DNA of 64,000 nucleotides, taken from contig NZ_AP018498.1 of the NCBI RefSeq assembly GCF_003569745.1, positions 372,001 through 436,000 of the forward strand, in the 5' to 3' direction. Positions 30,096 to 39,228 of this stretch are shown piece after piece; the stretch's first letter is position 1; each line of letters begins with the position of its first letter. A model generated the notes under the pieces. It did not search any database and was not told where the DNA came from. It saw only the letters and a list, made by a program, of their open reading frames with translations. A program made the position numbers and the translations under genes. This stretch comes from Altererythrobacter sp. B11. Lineage in GTDB: Bacteria > Pseudomonadota > Alphaproteobacteria > Sphingomonadales > Sphingomonadaceae.

Positions 30096-30818
30096 TCAGT
30101 ACATGTGCTGCCCGCCATTGATCGACAGCGTCGATCCGGTGACGAAGCCCGCATCGTCCGACGCGAGGAAGGAGACACCGCGGGCAATCTCTTCGGCGTG
30201 GCCCAGTCGGCCGACCGGAATGCGGGCGACGATCTTCTCCAGAACGTTTTCGGGCACGGCCGCGACCATGTCGGTATCAATGTAGCCCGGGGCGATGGCG
30301 TTCACGGTGACGCCGAAGCGCGCGCCTTCCTGCGCCAGCGCCTTGGTGAAGCCATGGATGCCGCTTTTCGCAGCGGCATAGTTCACCTGGCCGTACTGCC
30401 CGGCCTGACCGTTGATGGAACCGATGTTGACGATGCGGCCCCACTGCCGGTCGCGCATTCCGGGGAAACACGCCTTGGCCATGTTGAAGCAGCCGCCCAG
30501 GTTGATGCGCATCACATCGTCCCAGTCTTCGAAGCTCATGCGCATCAGCGTGCCGTCGCGCGTGATGCCGGCGTTGTTGACCAGCACGTCCACCGGCCCG
30601 ACTTCGCGCGTCACCTGCTCGCAGCCGGCCACCGCCGCAGCGTGATCGCCCACGTCCCATTTGTAGGCTGCAATGCCGGTCTCTTCCGTAAAGGCGCGCG
30701 CCTTTTCCTCGTTGCCGGCATAGTTGGCGACCACGGTCATTCCGTCCGCCTTCAAGGCCTCGCAAATGGCCCGGCCAATACCTCTTGTTCCACCAGTAAC
30801 GATCGCCACGCGCGCCAT
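30096..30818 (-). CDS. phbB: Acetoacetyl-CoA reductase
   Basis: The 240-aa short-chain dehydrogenase reduces acetoacetyl-CoA to (R)-3-hydroxybutyryl-CoA, the monomer precursor of PHB. The cofactor motif TGGTRGIGRAI is at residues 8-18, NNAG at about 87, and the catalytic Ser134, Tyr147 and Lys151 sit in NIGSINGQAGQYGQVNYAAAK. The Gly-Gln-Ala-Gly-Gln stretch and the C-terminal GSTLSINGGQHMY are typical of PhbB rather than FabG. ATG 30818 gives the family start MARVAIVTGG. phaA and phaC are absent from the window. Confidence 0.94.
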   Translation of the reverse strand: MARVAIVTGGTRGIGRAICEALKADGMTVVANYAGNEEKARAFTEETGIAAYKWDVGDHAAAVAGCEQVTREVGPVDVLVNNAGITRDGTLMRMSFEDWDDVMRINLGGCFNMAKACFPGMRDRQWGRIVNIGSINGQAGQYGQVNYAAAKSGIHGFTKALAQEGARFGVTVNAIAPGYIDTDMVAAVPENVLEKIVARIPVGRLGHAEEIARGVSFLASDDAGFVTGSTLSINGGQHMY

Positions 30819-30889
30819 GTCAGAGCCACTCCCAAACTGTATGCTTAACCACCCCGACCTTAGGACAGCAGAGGTGCGCAGCGCAAAGA

Positions 30890-30913
30890 AAAACCCCGCC
30901 AAAGCGGGGTTTT
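30890..30913 (-). terminator. Rho-independent terminator after the 250-aa exported protein gene
   Basis: A 10-bp stem AAAACCCCGC / GCGGGGTTTT with a CAAA loop lies 23 bp downstream of the exported protein stop on the minus strand, with a run of T on that strand. It also separates that gene from phbB. Confidence 0.88.
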
Positions 30914-30935
30914 GCGGCGCACAATGGCGGCCGGT

Positions 30936-31688
30936 TCAGAAGCGGAACTGCGTACCCACGTAAACCGCCTGGCTATCCTTCTGCGCCGTATCGGCCAGCG
31001 GAGCGAGGCGATCGTGATCGCGCGAATAACGCACGCCGGCGGTGACGTTGAGATTCCGCGTGAGGCGATAGCTGCCGGCGACATCCACCGTCTGGTCCGG
31101 CCCGGCATCGAGCGAGCGCGCAGCGCCTGCGCGGCCATCATCATCCATTTCGATCCGCGCGGCGAAGCGGCTCGGCTTCTCCTTCACACCGGGCGTCGGG
31201 ACAAAGGCGGCAAGATCGGGGATACTCGCATCGGACAACGGCTGCGACAGCTGCGCCTGCTTGGCAAAGTTCTGATAGCCGCGCGACAGGCCGAGGTTGT
31301 AACGCGCCGGCGCAATACGCACCGCGGCTTCGCCCGCCACCTTCTCCTTCGCCGCGTCGATCGCGCCGCGCACGGAAATGGCACGCGCCATATCGTCGCC
31401 CACGCGCACCGCCACGGTGACCGAACGGCTCGTCCGTTCCGCCACGCCGGCAGGCGTGAAGCGCAGCATATGCGGCCCCTGCCCGCCCCGTTCCGCCACC
31501 AGCGCCGCGATGCGCGGATCGGCGGAGGCCGGCGTAAGCGAAGAGAAGCTCTGTTCGACCGACAGGCCCATGGAATTGGTGAGACCGGCGAGAGCGAAGC
31601 TGGCGGTAGGAATGCCGGCAAGCACCAGCGAACCGCAAATCGCGGAGATCGCCAAGCGCTTCGTGCGCGATATGCGCTTCCTCTTCAC
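30936..31688 (-). CDS. Exported, probable outer-membrane beta-barrel protein of unknown function
   Basis: I do not recognise this 250-aa protein. A positively charged N-terminus and hydrophobic core (KRLAISAICGSLVLAGIPTA) form a signal peptide with likely cleavage after SFA. The C-terminal ~80 residues read as alternating amphipathic strands (TVDVAGSYRLTRNLNVTAGVRY, with DSQAVYVGTQFRF at the end), and the terminal Phe is the classic outer-membrane insertion signal. The middle is mixed. It may be a small barrel with a soluble N-terminal part. A strong terminator follows; upstream is a 321-bp intergenic region. Confidence 0.7.
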   Translation of the reverse strand: MKRKRISRTKRLAISAICGSLVLAGIPTASFALAGLTNSMGLSVEQSFSSLTPASADPRIAALVAERGGQGPHMLRFTPAGVAERTSRSVTVAVRVGDDMARAISVRGAIDAAKEKVAGEAAVRIAPARYNLGLSRGYQNFAKQAQLSQPLSDASIPDLAAFVPTPGVKEKPSRFAARIEMDDDGRAGAARSLDAGPDQTVDVAGSYRLTRNLNVTAGVRYSRDHDRLAPLADTAQKDSQAVYVGTQFRF

Positions 31689-32009
31689 GCGAACAGCCTC
31701 ATTCGCTACCGTAACACTCCCTGCCGGGCGCCGGATCCTCTCCAGGGCAGCGCGCCGCCACCGGGGAATCGCCTGAATCGCTCAGCAGTTCCGTTCTAGG
31801 CCTGTTTCAATCCTTTTGGCCACGCCTTTATATATGGAACGCCAGCGTTTTTTGCCAGTGTTGCACCGCTTCAACAGAATCGCGCGAGTTAAGCCGCCAT
31901 TCACCGCGCGCGGTCCCAACAGCAAGCGGCCCGCGCCACCTTGCCGCAGGGCCAACTGCGGCTATAGAGGCGCACGGGCAGCGCCCGCCAATGATCAACA
32001 GGACCGATA
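31689..32009. other. Intergenic region, 321 bp, no supported gene
   Basis: This gap separates two divergent genes and should contain both their promoters. It includes AT-rich TTTATATATGGAACG near 31829 and a Shine-Dalgarno-like AGGA ahead of the DUF3576 gene. No convincing -35/-10 pair or small coding frame stood out; a 64-codon frame at 31816 lacks any supporting feature. Confidence 0.6.
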
Positions 32010-32483
32010 ATGTCAGCAGCGACCATTCCCAGTGCCGAAGCCGGCCATTCCCTCGCCCGAAAAGCCGCCACCGGCCTGCTGCTGGGCACCGTGGTACTGG
32101 GCCTTGCGGCGTGCGGCGGGCGGGAACGTCCCAAAGCGGATATTGCGGCGGCGCAGGTGACGACGATCGGCGTCAATTCCTATCTGTGGCGCGCAAGCCT
32201 GGAAACGCTTTCCTTCATGCCGCTCACCCAGGCGGACAGCGCCGGCGGCGTGATCGTGACGGACTGGTATTCCAACCCTTCCAATCCCAATGAGCGGATG
32301 AAGGTCTCCGTCTCCATCCTCGACCAGGATCTGCGCGCCGATGCGCTGCGCGTCGCCGCCAGCCGGCAGGTGCTGCAGGGCGGCACATGGGTGGAAGCGC
32401 CGGTGCAGGCCGCCACGGTGCAGAAGCTGGAGGATGTCATCCTGACCAAGGCCCGCAACCTGCGCCGCTCGGCGATAGGCTGA
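32010..32483 (+). CDS. DUF3576 family lipoprotein
   Basis: The 157-aa protein has a lipoprotein signal with lipobox LAAC (Cys35), followed by a small DUF3576 domain (about 48-155) with [20 protein letters not shown] and [12 protein letters not shown]. It is an outer-membrane or periplasmic lipoprotein of unknown activity. In many alphaproteobacteria this family sits immediately upstream of leuS, lptE and holA, as here, which strongly supports the call and hints at a link with LPS assembly. The gap to leuS is 22 bp. The 14 residues before the positively charged region may be trimmed if a later start is used. Confidence 0.9.
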   Translation: MSAATIPSAEAGHSLARKAATGLLLGTVVLGLAACGGRERPKADIAAAQVTTIGVNSYLWRASLETLSFMPLTQADSAGGVIVTDWYSNPSNPNERMKVSVSILDQDLRADALRVAASRQVLQGGTWVEAPVQAATVQKLEDVILTKARNLRRSAIG

Positions 32484-32505
32484 ACCCAGTCAGCGGGGCG
32501 CAAGC

Positions 32506-35034
32506 ATGATTGACCATCGTTTCGATCCGTCGCAGGCCGACGGGCGCTGGCAGCGTGCCTGGGAAGAAGCGGGCAGCTTCGTGGCCGACAGCACCAGCCC
32601 GAAGCCGAAAAGCTACGTGCTGGAGATGTTCCCCTATCCCTCCGGCCGGATCCACATCGGCCATGTCCGCAATTACACCATGGGGGACGTGCTCGCCCGC
32701 TATCGGCGGATGACCGGGCACGAGGTGCTGCATCCCATGGGGTGGGACGCTTTCGGTATGCCGGCCGAAAACGCCGCGATGGAAAAGGGCGTCCACCCGG
32801 CGGGCTGGACCTATGACAACATCGCCAACATGAAGGCGCAGTTGAAGCGGCTGGGCTTCGCGCTCGACTGGACGCGGGAAATCGCCACCTGCGATCCGGC
32901 ATATTACGGGCATGAGCAGGCGCTGTTCATCGCGCTGTACGAAGCCGGGCTGGTCTATCGCAAGGAAAGCGCGGTCAACTGGGATCCGGTGGACCACACC
33001 GTGCTGGCGAACGAGCAGGTGATCGACGGGCGCGGCTGGCGTTCCGGCGCGCTGGTGGAGAAGCGCAAGCTCAACCAGTGGTTCCTCAAGATCACCCATT
33101 TCGCCGAAGAGCTGCTCGACGGGCTGCACGGGCTGGAGCACTGGCCCGAGAAGGTGAAGCTGATGCAGGAAAACTGGATCGGCAAGAGCACCGGCCTGCG
33201 CCTGCGCTTCAAGGGCAGCAATTTCGACGAAGAGATCGAGGTTTACACCACGCGACCGGACACGATCTTCGGCGCCAGCTTCGTCGCCGTGGCGGCCGAG
33301 CATCCGATCGCGCGGGCGGTGGGCGACACCGACAGCGCCGCGGCCGAGTTCATCGAGCGCTGCCGCAAGGGTGGCACCACGGCCGAAGAGATCGAGACCG
33401 CGGAGAAGCTCGGCTATGACACCGGGCTGAAGGTGGTGCACCCGCTCACCGGGCAGGAACTGCCGGTGTGGATCGCCAATTTCGTGCTGATGGATTACGG
33501 CACCGGCGCGATCATGGCCGTGCCGGGCCATGACCAGCGCGATTTCGAATTCGCCACCAAATACGGCCTGCCGATCACCCGTGTGGTCGCCGCCAGCGCG
33601 GAGGATGCCCATGCCCCCTTTGCCGGAGAGGCCGAGGCAGGCGAGGGTATCCTGGTCAATTCCGGCTTCCTCGATGGGCTGGATGTCGCCACTGCCAAGC
33701 AGGCGGTGGTCACCCGCGCCGGAATGGAAGGCTGGGGCGAAGGCGAAACCGTGTGGCGCCTGCGAGACTGGGGCGTCTCGCGCCAGCGCTACTGGGGCAC
33801 GCCGATTCCCTTCATCCATTGCGAAAGCTGCGGCGCGGTGCCGGTGCCCAGCGATCAATTGCCCGTCACCCTGCCGGAAGACGTGGACTTCTCCGTTCCC
33901 GGCAATCCGCTGCAGCGGCATCCGAGCTGGAAGCATGTCGCCTGCCCGCAATGCGGCAGCCCGGCCCTGCGGGAGACAGACACGCTCGACACCTTCGTTA
34001 ATTCCTCATGGTATTTCCTGCGCTTCGCCAGCCAGCCGGCCGACCGGGCGTTCGACCCTGAGGAGGTCGCGAAGTGGATGCCGGTCGATCAATATATCGG
34101 CGGCATAGAACACGCTATTCTACACCTCTTGTACGCCCGTTTCTGGACCCGTGCATTGGCCCATATCGGCCTGCTGGAAGGGGCAGAACCCTTCGCCAGC
34201 CTGTTCACCCAGGGCATGGTGACGCACGAAACCTACGAACGCCGCAGCGCGCAGACGGGGCAGCCGGTGTATTTCAGCCCCGACGAGATCGACCGTGCGG
34301 CCGATGCCGCCACACTGCGGGCCGACGGTGCGCCGGTGACCATCGGCCCGGTGGTCAAGATGTCGAAATCGAAGAAGAATGTCGTCGATCCCGACATGAT
34401 CGTGGCGCGCTATGGCGCCGATGCGGTGCGTTGGTTCATGCTGTCCGACAGCCCGCCGGAACGCGACCTGCCGTGGTCCGCCGCCGGCATCGAAAGCTGC
34501 GGCAAGTTCGTGCAGCGCCTGTGGCGCCTGTTCGGCCAATACGATCAGGCGGCCGAGGGGGAAGACAAGGCGCTGGCCCGCAAAACGCACCAGACGATCG
34601 CCGCCGTCGCCACCGACATTGAGGCGCTGGCCTTCAACAAGGCGGTGGCGCGCATCTATGAACTTACCAGCGCGGCCGAAAAGGCCGCCCCTTCGGCCGA
34701 GCGCAGCGCGGCGATCCGCACGATCCTGCTGCTTGTGGCCCCCATGATGCCGCATCTGGCGGAGGAAGCCTGGGCGGCGATGGGCGGCAGCGGCCTGGCG
34801 GTCGACGCGCCCTGGCCCGAGGTGGACGCGGCGCTGCTTGTAGAGGACGAGGTGACCATCGCCGTGCAGGTGAAGGGCAAGCTGCGCGACACGCTGACCG
34901 TGGCGAAGGGCCTGCCGAAGGACGAGCTGGAAGCGCTTGCGCTGGCAAGCGAGAAGGTCCAGCGTTCGCTGGATGGAGCGGAAATCCGCAAGGTGATCGT
35001 GGTGCCCGACAGGCTGGTCAATATCGTCGCATGA
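32506..35034 (+). CDS. leuS: Leucyl-tRNA synthetase
   Basis: The 842-aa class I synthetase has the HIGH motif in [15 protein letters not shown] (about residue 50), an inserted CP1 editing domain (about 230-420, with TTRPDTIFG and [12 protein letters not shown]), the KMSKS loop in [15 protein letters not shown] (about 625) and a C-terminal anticodon-binding and LeuS-specific domain. It charges tRNA-Leu; a tRNA-Leu(UAA) gene lies 15 kb away. The stop overlaps the lptE ATG (ATGA), so translation is coupled with lptE and holA. Confidence 0.98.
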   Translation: MIDHRFDPSQADGRWQRAWEEAGSFVADSTSPKPKSYVLEMFPYPSGRIHIGHVRNYTMGDVLARYRRMTGHEVLHPMGWDAFGMPAENAAMEKGVHPAGWTYDNIANMKAQLKRLGFALDWTREIATCDPAYYGHEQALFIALYEAGLVYRKESAVNWDPVDHTVLANEQVIDGRGWRSGALVEKRKLNQWFLKITHFAEELLDGLHGLEHWPEKVKLMQENWIGKSTGLRLRFKGSNFDEEIEVYTTRPDTIFGASFVAVAAEHPIARAVGDTDSAAAEFIERCRKGGTTAEEIETAEKLGYDTGLKVVHPLTGQELPVWIANFVLMDYGTGAIMAVPGHDQRDFEFATKYGLPITRVVAASAEDAHAPFAGEAEAGEGILVNSGFLDGLDVATAKQAVVTRAGMEGWGEGETVWRLRDWGVSRQRYWGTPIPFIHCESCGAVPVPSDQLPVTLPEDVDFSVPGNPLQRHPSWKHVACPQCGSPALRETDTLDTFVNSSWYFLRFASQPADRAFDPEEVAKWMPVDQYIGGIEHAILHLLYARFWTRALAHIGLLEGAEPFASLFTQGMVTHETYERRSAQTGQPVYFSPDEIDRAADAATLRADGAPVTIGPVVKMSKSKKNVVDPDMIVARYGADAVRWFMLSDSPPERDLPWSAAGIESCGKFVQRLWRLFGQYDQAAEGEDKALARKTHQTIAAVATDIEALAFNKAVARIYELTSAAEKAAPSAERSAAIRTILLLVAPMMPHLAEEAWAAMGGSGLAVDAPWPEVDAALLVEDEVTIAVQVKGKLRDTLTVAKGLPKDELEALALASEKVQRSLDGAEIRKVIVVPDRLVNIVA

Positions 35035-35525
35035 GGTGGCTCGCGCCCCTCGCACTGCTGCTCGCCGCCCCGCTTGGCGGCTGCGGGCTGCAGCCGATGT
35101 ATGCCGGCGGCGGCAATGGTGCCGTGGCGCAGGGACTGGCGGCGGTGCAGGTGCCGCCCATCTCCGGGCGGGACGGCTGGCTGATGCGCAATGCCTTGCA
35201 GGCGCGGATGGGTGACCGCGAGGTGGACAGCCCCCGCTATCGCCTGGACGTGCGGCTGGACGACCGGCTGGAAGGCCTAGGCCTGCTGACTGACGAGACG
35301 ATCGGGCGCGAACGGCGCACGCTGCGTGCCCGCTATCAGCTGGTCGATCTCGCCACCGGGGAGATCCTGCTGGATGCCTCCGCCGGGGCGGACGCCGGCA
35401 TCGACGTGGTGTCCTCCGAATATGCCACCATCGCCGCCGAGCAGACCGCGCTTGAAAACCTTTCCAAGGAAGTTGCCGATCGCATCGTCACGCAATTGAT
35501 GCTGACGCTGCGCGCCCAGACGTGA
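35031..35525 (+). CDS. lptE: LPS assembly lipoprotein LptE
   Basis: The 164-aa lipoprotein has a lipobox LGGC (Cys18) and an alpha/beta sandwich typical of Lpt[11 protein letters not shown] start, [38 protein letters not shown] and a C-terminal helix ([20 protein letters not shown]). It plugs the LptD barrel in the outer membrane for LPS insertion. Sequence identity is low in this family; the call leans on the leuS-lptE-holA order, which is widely conserved. It overlaps both neighbours by four bases. Confidence 0.93.
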   Translation: MRWLAPLALLLAAPLGGCGLQPMYAGGGNGAVAQGLAAVQVPPISGRDGWLMRNALQARMGDREVDSPRYRLDVRLDDRLEGLGLLTDETIGRERRTLRARYQLVDLATGEILLDASAGADAGIDVVSSEYATIAAEQTALENLSKEVADRIVTQLMLTLRAQT

Positions 35526-36568
35526 AGGCCACCCAGCGCGATTTCGCCGCCATGGCGCCCAAGGCGGCGAGGGGGGCGCGAATCGCCTTCTTCTGCGGGC
35601 CGGACGAAGCCGGCGCTTCGGCCGCCGCCGCGCGGATGATCGGCCTGTTGCCGGACCCAGGCGAGCGGATCGAATTTTCCGGGGCCGACCTGCGCAGCGA
35701 TCCGGTGCGGCTGGGGGACGAGGCACGCTCCACCTCGCTCTTCGGCGGCACGCGGCACATCTATGTGCGCGCCAGTGGCGACGAAGCGCATGACGCGGTG
35801 AAGAACCTGCTCGACACGCTCGACATCGGCCAAGGCGAAGGCGCCTGCCCGGTGGTGATCGTGGCCACCGCCGCCACCGACAAGTCGCGCACCGCCAAAC
35901 TGCTGGAAAAGCGCGGAGACGGGCTGGTCGCCATGTTCCATACGCCGGACCTGCGCAGCGTGACCGATGAAGTGCGGCGCATGGCCGACGGTGCCGGGCT
36001 GCGGCTGGACGGCGATCTGGCGGAGCGGATCGCCCGCGCCGCCGGCCTCGACGTGCGCATCGCCCAGTCCGAAGTCACCAAGCTGGCGCTCTATCTCGAC
36101 GCCTCGCCCCAATCGCCCCGGCGGGCCGACGCCGAAGCGCTGGAAGCCATCGGCGCGAAGACGGAGGAAGACGGGCTGATGCCGCTGGTCAACACCGTCC
36201 TTTCCGGACAGGTGAACCGGCTGGCGGGCGAATTGCGCCGGTTCCACGAGGTATCGCTCAACGCCGTCGGCGTGCTGCTGGCGATCGAACGGCGCGCGGC
36301 GCAGCTGGCGCAGCTGACCGCCCGCCTCGGCCCCGGGGGTGACATCAATGCCCTGCTGGATGCCGAACAGAAGGCCCACCGCGTGTTCTGGCGCGACAAG
36401 CGCGACCTGACCGAGCAATTGCATCGCTGGAACGCGGGCAAGCTGGAGCGGCTGGTGCAGCGGTTGGCGGCCGCGCATCGCACTCTGCTGGCCAACAGCC
36501 AGTCCGCCGACCTGTTGCTGGCGCAGGAGCTGACGGAGATCGCGCGCTACGCCGCCGCGCGGAGGTAG
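35522..36568 (+). CDS. holA: DNA polymerase III delta subunit
   Basis: The 348-aa clamp-loader subunit starts with a GTG overlapping the lptE stop (GTGA). It has a degenerate RecA-like N-terminal domain (IAFFCGPDEAGASAAAARMI), a central region with SLFGGTRHIYVRASGDEA and PVVIVATAATDKSRTAKLL, and a C-terminal helical collar domain (FHEVSLNAVGVLLAIERR). It opens the beta clamp with delta' and tau. Length and position after lptE fit the family. It closes the DUF3576-leuS-lptE-holA operon. Confidence 0.93.
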   Translation: MKATQRDFAAMAPKAARGARIAFFCGPDEAGASAAAARMIGLLPDPGERIEFSGADLRSDPVRLGDEARSTSLFGGTRHIYVRASGDEAHDAVKNLLDTLDIGQGEGACPVVIVATAATDKSRTAKLLEKRGDGLVAMFHTPDLRSVTDEVRRMADGAGLRLDGDLAERIARAAGLDVRIAQSEVTKLALYLDASPQSPRRADAEALEAIGAKTEEDGLMPLVNTVLSGQVNRLAGELRRFHEVSLNAVGVLLAIERRAAQLAQLTARLGPGGDINALLDAEQKAHRVFWRDKRDLTEQLHRWNAGKLERLVQRLAAAHRTLLANSQSADLLLAQELTEIARYAAARR

Positions 36569-36622
36569 CTGGCAGCCATCGCCGCTTGCCTTCGCCCGCC
36601 GGGCTTCCCACAAAGGCAGGGC

Positions 36623-37351
36623 ATGGATCACGCCTTTTACGAGATGCCGGACGGGCGACGCATCGCCTACCGCCACACGCCGGGCAGCGGCCCCGCCCTG
36701 GTCTTCCTGCCGGGCTATATGTCAGACATGGCGGGCGGCAAGGCCACTGCCCTGTTCGACTGGGCGCGCGAACAGGGCCGCGCCTGCCTGCTGCTGGACT
36801 ATTCCGGCTGCGGCGAGAGTGATGGCGAGTTCGCCGAGGGCACGCTGTCCCGCTGGCGCGATGAGGTGCTGGAGCTCGTCGAGGCCCGCACCGAAGGCAA
36901 TATCGTCCTGGTCGGGTCTTCCATGGGCGGGTGGCTGATGCTCCTCGCCGGGCTCAAGCTGGTCTCGCGGCTGGCCGGGATGGTGGGCATCGCGGCGGCG
37001 CCCGATTTCACCGACTGGGGCTATGACGCCGAACAGAAGGCGAAGCTCGCCGCGGGGGAAACCGTGTTCCAGGAAAACCTCTACGGCACGGAGCCGACGC
37101 CGACGCATCCCGCCTTCTGGCAGGATGGTGAGGAGCAGCGCCTGCTCGACCGGGAAATTCCGCTCGATTGCCCGGTCCGGCTGCTGCACGGCCAGCTCGA
37201 TCACGACGTGCCGCCGGCAATCTCGCTGAAGCTGGCGCAGATGCTGCGTTCAGTGGATGTGCAGATCACTCTGGTCAAAGGTGCCGGCCATCGCCTGTCG
37301 CGCGACGGCGATGTCGCGCTGCTGCTGCGCACCGTCGCCGCCATCGCCTGA
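36623..37351 (+). CDS. Alpha/beta hydrolase (ABHD10-like thioesterase/esterase)
   Basis: The 242-aa cytoplasmic hydrolase has the canonical triad: Ser in GSSMGGWLM (about residue 99), Asp in LHGQLDHDVPP (about 191) and His in KGAGHRLSRDG (about 219). The oxyanion region FLPGYMSDM and DYSGCGESDG fits the family that includes mammalian ABHD10. The substrate cannot be determined; a fatty-acyl or glucuronide ester is plausible from the family. It lies 54 bp after holA and 12 bp before the TPR protein, and may belong to a second small operon with the TPR and LLM genes. Confidence 0.87.
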   Translation: MDHAFYEMPDGRRIAYRHTPGSGPALVFLPGYMSDMAGGKATALFDWAREQGRACLLLDYSGCGESDGEFAEGTLSRWRDEVLELVEARTEGNIVLVGSSMGGWLMLLAGLKLVSRLAGMVGIAAAPDFTDWGYDAEQKAKLAAGETVFQENLYGTEPTPTHPAFWQDGEEQRLLDREIPLDCPVRLLHGQLDHDVPPAISLKLAQMLRSVDVQITLVKGAGHRLSRDGDVALLLRTVAAIA

Positions 37352-37363
37352 ACCGGACCCGCC

Positions 37364-38134
37364 ATGTTCCTTTTCGCTGCCGCTTCGCTTCTCATTGCCC
37401 AGGCCGGGCTGCCGACGGTGGAACAGGACAGGCTGCAGCTGTGCCTGCGCGAGGCGCGCACCGATCCGGCCACGGCGATCGTCACCGCCTCCACCTGGTT
37501 GGGCGAAGCCTATGGTGTCGGGCGCAGCCTGCCGCAGCAATGCCTCGGCACCGCCTATGTCAGCCTGCTGCGCTGGCAGGCGGCCGAAAACGCCTTCCTC
37601 GCCGCGCGTTCCGCCCTGCTCGAGAGCGATCACGGCGGGCGCGCCCGTTTCGCCGGCATGGCCGGCAATGCCGCGCTGGCGGAGGGGCGTTATCAGGCGG
37701 CCCTGGACGACTTCACCCTCGCGCAAGCAGACGCGGCATCCTCGGGCGACGGCGCGCTTTCTGGCGGGATTGCCGCGGACCGCGCACGGGCGCTGGTCGG
37801 GCTGGGCCGGACCGACGACGCCGCAGCCGCCCTGCAGCAGGCGCGGGAGATGGCACCGCAGAACGGCACCGCCTGGCTTCTTTCCGCCACGCTCGCCCGG
37901 CGGCAGGGCGATCTTGCCGCCGCGCAGCAGCATATCGAAACGGCAGCCGCGCTGATGCCCGGCAGTGCCGAAGTGGGCCTGGAAGCGGGCGTGATCGCCG
38001 CGCTCGCGGGAGATGAGGAGGCGGCGCGCAAGAGCTGGCAATCCGTTCTCGCGACCGCCCCCCGCGCGCCAGAGGCTCAGGCGGCGCGCGATTACCTCGC
38101 CCAGTTGGGCACTGCCAAGGAGCCCGGCCGATGA
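37364..38134 (+). CDS. Exported tetratricopeptide-repeat protein
   Basis: The 256-aa protein has an N-terminal signal-like helix (FLFAAASLLIAQAGLPTV) and a run of TPR-type helix pairs: ENAFLAARSALLESDHGG, AGNAALAEGRYQAALDDFTL, RARALVGLGRTDDAAAALQQ, AATLARRQGDLAAAQQHIE and a last GDEEAARKSWQSVL. It is probably a periplasmic scaffold for protein contacts; the partner is unknown. Its stop overlaps the LLM oxidoreductase start by four bases, so the two are translationally coupled. Confidence 0.87.
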   Translation: MFLFAAASLLIAQAGLPTVEQDRLQLCLREARTDPATAIVTASTWLGEAYGVGRSLPQQCLGTAYVSLLRWQAAENAFLAARSALLESDHGGRARFAGMAGNAALAEGRYQAALDDFTLAQADAASSGDGALSGGIAADRARALVGLGRTDDAAAALQQAREMAPQNGTAWLLSATLARRQGDLAAAQQHIETAAALMPGSAEVGLEAGVIAALAGDEEAARKSWQSVLATAPRAPEAQAARDYLAQLGTAKEPGR

Positions 38135-39126
38135 TCCCGCTGTCTATTCTCGATCTGGTGCCGGTGCGCGAAGGCGGCACGGTAGCGGAGGCGCTGCGCG
38201 ATGCCGGCGACCATGCCGCTGCGGCGGAGCGTGCCGGCTATCACCGCTTCTGGGTGGCGGAACATCATGCCACACCTGGCGTCGCGGGCGGTGCCGCCGC
38301 CGTCGTGCTGGCGCATATCGGCCATTGCACGCGCACGATCCGCATCGGCTCCGGCGGGATCATGCTGCCCAACCACAACCCCTTCGTGATTGCGGAGCAG
38401 TTCGGGACGCTGGACGGGCTGTTTCCCGGACGGATCGACCTGGGCCTTGGCCGCGCCCCCGGCGCAGCCGGCATTCTCGCCCAAGCTTTGCGCAAGGATC
38501 TGCATCGCGCGGCCGAATACTTCCCGCAGGATGTGGTGGAGCTGCGCGCGCTGTTCACCGGGGATGTGGACTTGCCGATCACCGCCACGCCCGGCCGCGG
38601 CGCCGATGTGCAATTGTGGATGCTCGGCTCCAGCCTGTTCGGAGCGCAGCTCGCCGCCCGGCTGGGCCTGCCCTATGCCTTCGCCAGCCATTTCGCACCC
38701 GATCATCTGGATGCGGCGCTGGCGACCTATCGCCAGCAGTTCCGGCCTTCCGCCGCCCTGGAGCAGCCCTATGCGATGGCCGCGATGACGGTGATCGCGG
38801 CCGAGACGGACGCCGAGGCGGAATTGCTCGCCTCCTCGCAGGAACAGAGCTTTGTGCGCCTGCGCAGCGGCGATCCCGGCAAGCTGCCGCCGCCGGTGAA
38901 GGATTACCGCGCCAGCCTTCCGATGGAGGCGCAGGCCATGCTCGAACGGCTGGCCACCGCCCGTGCGGTGGGCTCCCCCGCCACGGTGCGCGATCGCATG
39001 GCCCGCTTCATCGAACGCACGCAGGCGGATGAGATCATCATCTCTGGCGCCACCTTCGATCCGGCAGCGCGCATCCGTTCGCTGGATTTGGTGATGGAAG
39101 CCCTCGGCGGACCGGATAATAAATGA
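38131..39126 (+). CDS. LLM class flavin-dependent oxidoreductase (luciferase-like)
   Basis: The 331-aa protein is a luciferase-like TIM-barrel monooxygenase. Typical features are the start ILDLVPVREG, the active-site WVAEHHATPG (about residue 46), the IGSGGIMLPNHNPFVIAEQFG block, DLGLGRAPG and the C-terminal VGSPATVRDRMARFIE. FMNH2 would be supplied by a separate reductase. The substrate is unknown. It is translationally coupled to the TPR gene (ATGA). NAD-GDH begins about 100 bp downstream. Confidence 0.9.
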   Translation: MIPLSILDLVPVREGGTVAEALRDAGDHAAAAERAGYHRFWVAEHHATPGVAGGAAAVVLAHIGHCTRTIRIGSGGIMLPNHNPFVIAEQFGTLDGLFPGRIDLGLGRAPGAAGILAQALRKDLHRAAEYFPQDVVELRALFTGDVDLPITATPGRGADVQLWMLGSSLFGAQLAARLGLPYAFASHFAPDHLDAALATYRQQFRPSAALEQPYAMAAMTVIAAETDAEAELLASSQEQSFVRLRSGDPGKLPPPVKDYRASLPMEAQAMLERLATARAVGSPATVRDRMARFIERTQADEIIISGATFDPAARIRSLDLVMEALGGPDNK

Positions 39127-39228
39127 TAAGTCCGGCATTCGCTTTTTAACAAGGCGGTCTGAAGCGGCACGGAACGTCCCGGCATACGGGCCATTGCTTC
39201 GGCAGGATCGCGAGCGGAGAGTGAGACG

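Noticed and set aside
31816-32010. 64-codon frame in the gap before the DUF3576 gene
   Set aside because: Basic, Pro/Arg-rich shadow composition, no ribosome-binding site and no conserved feature.
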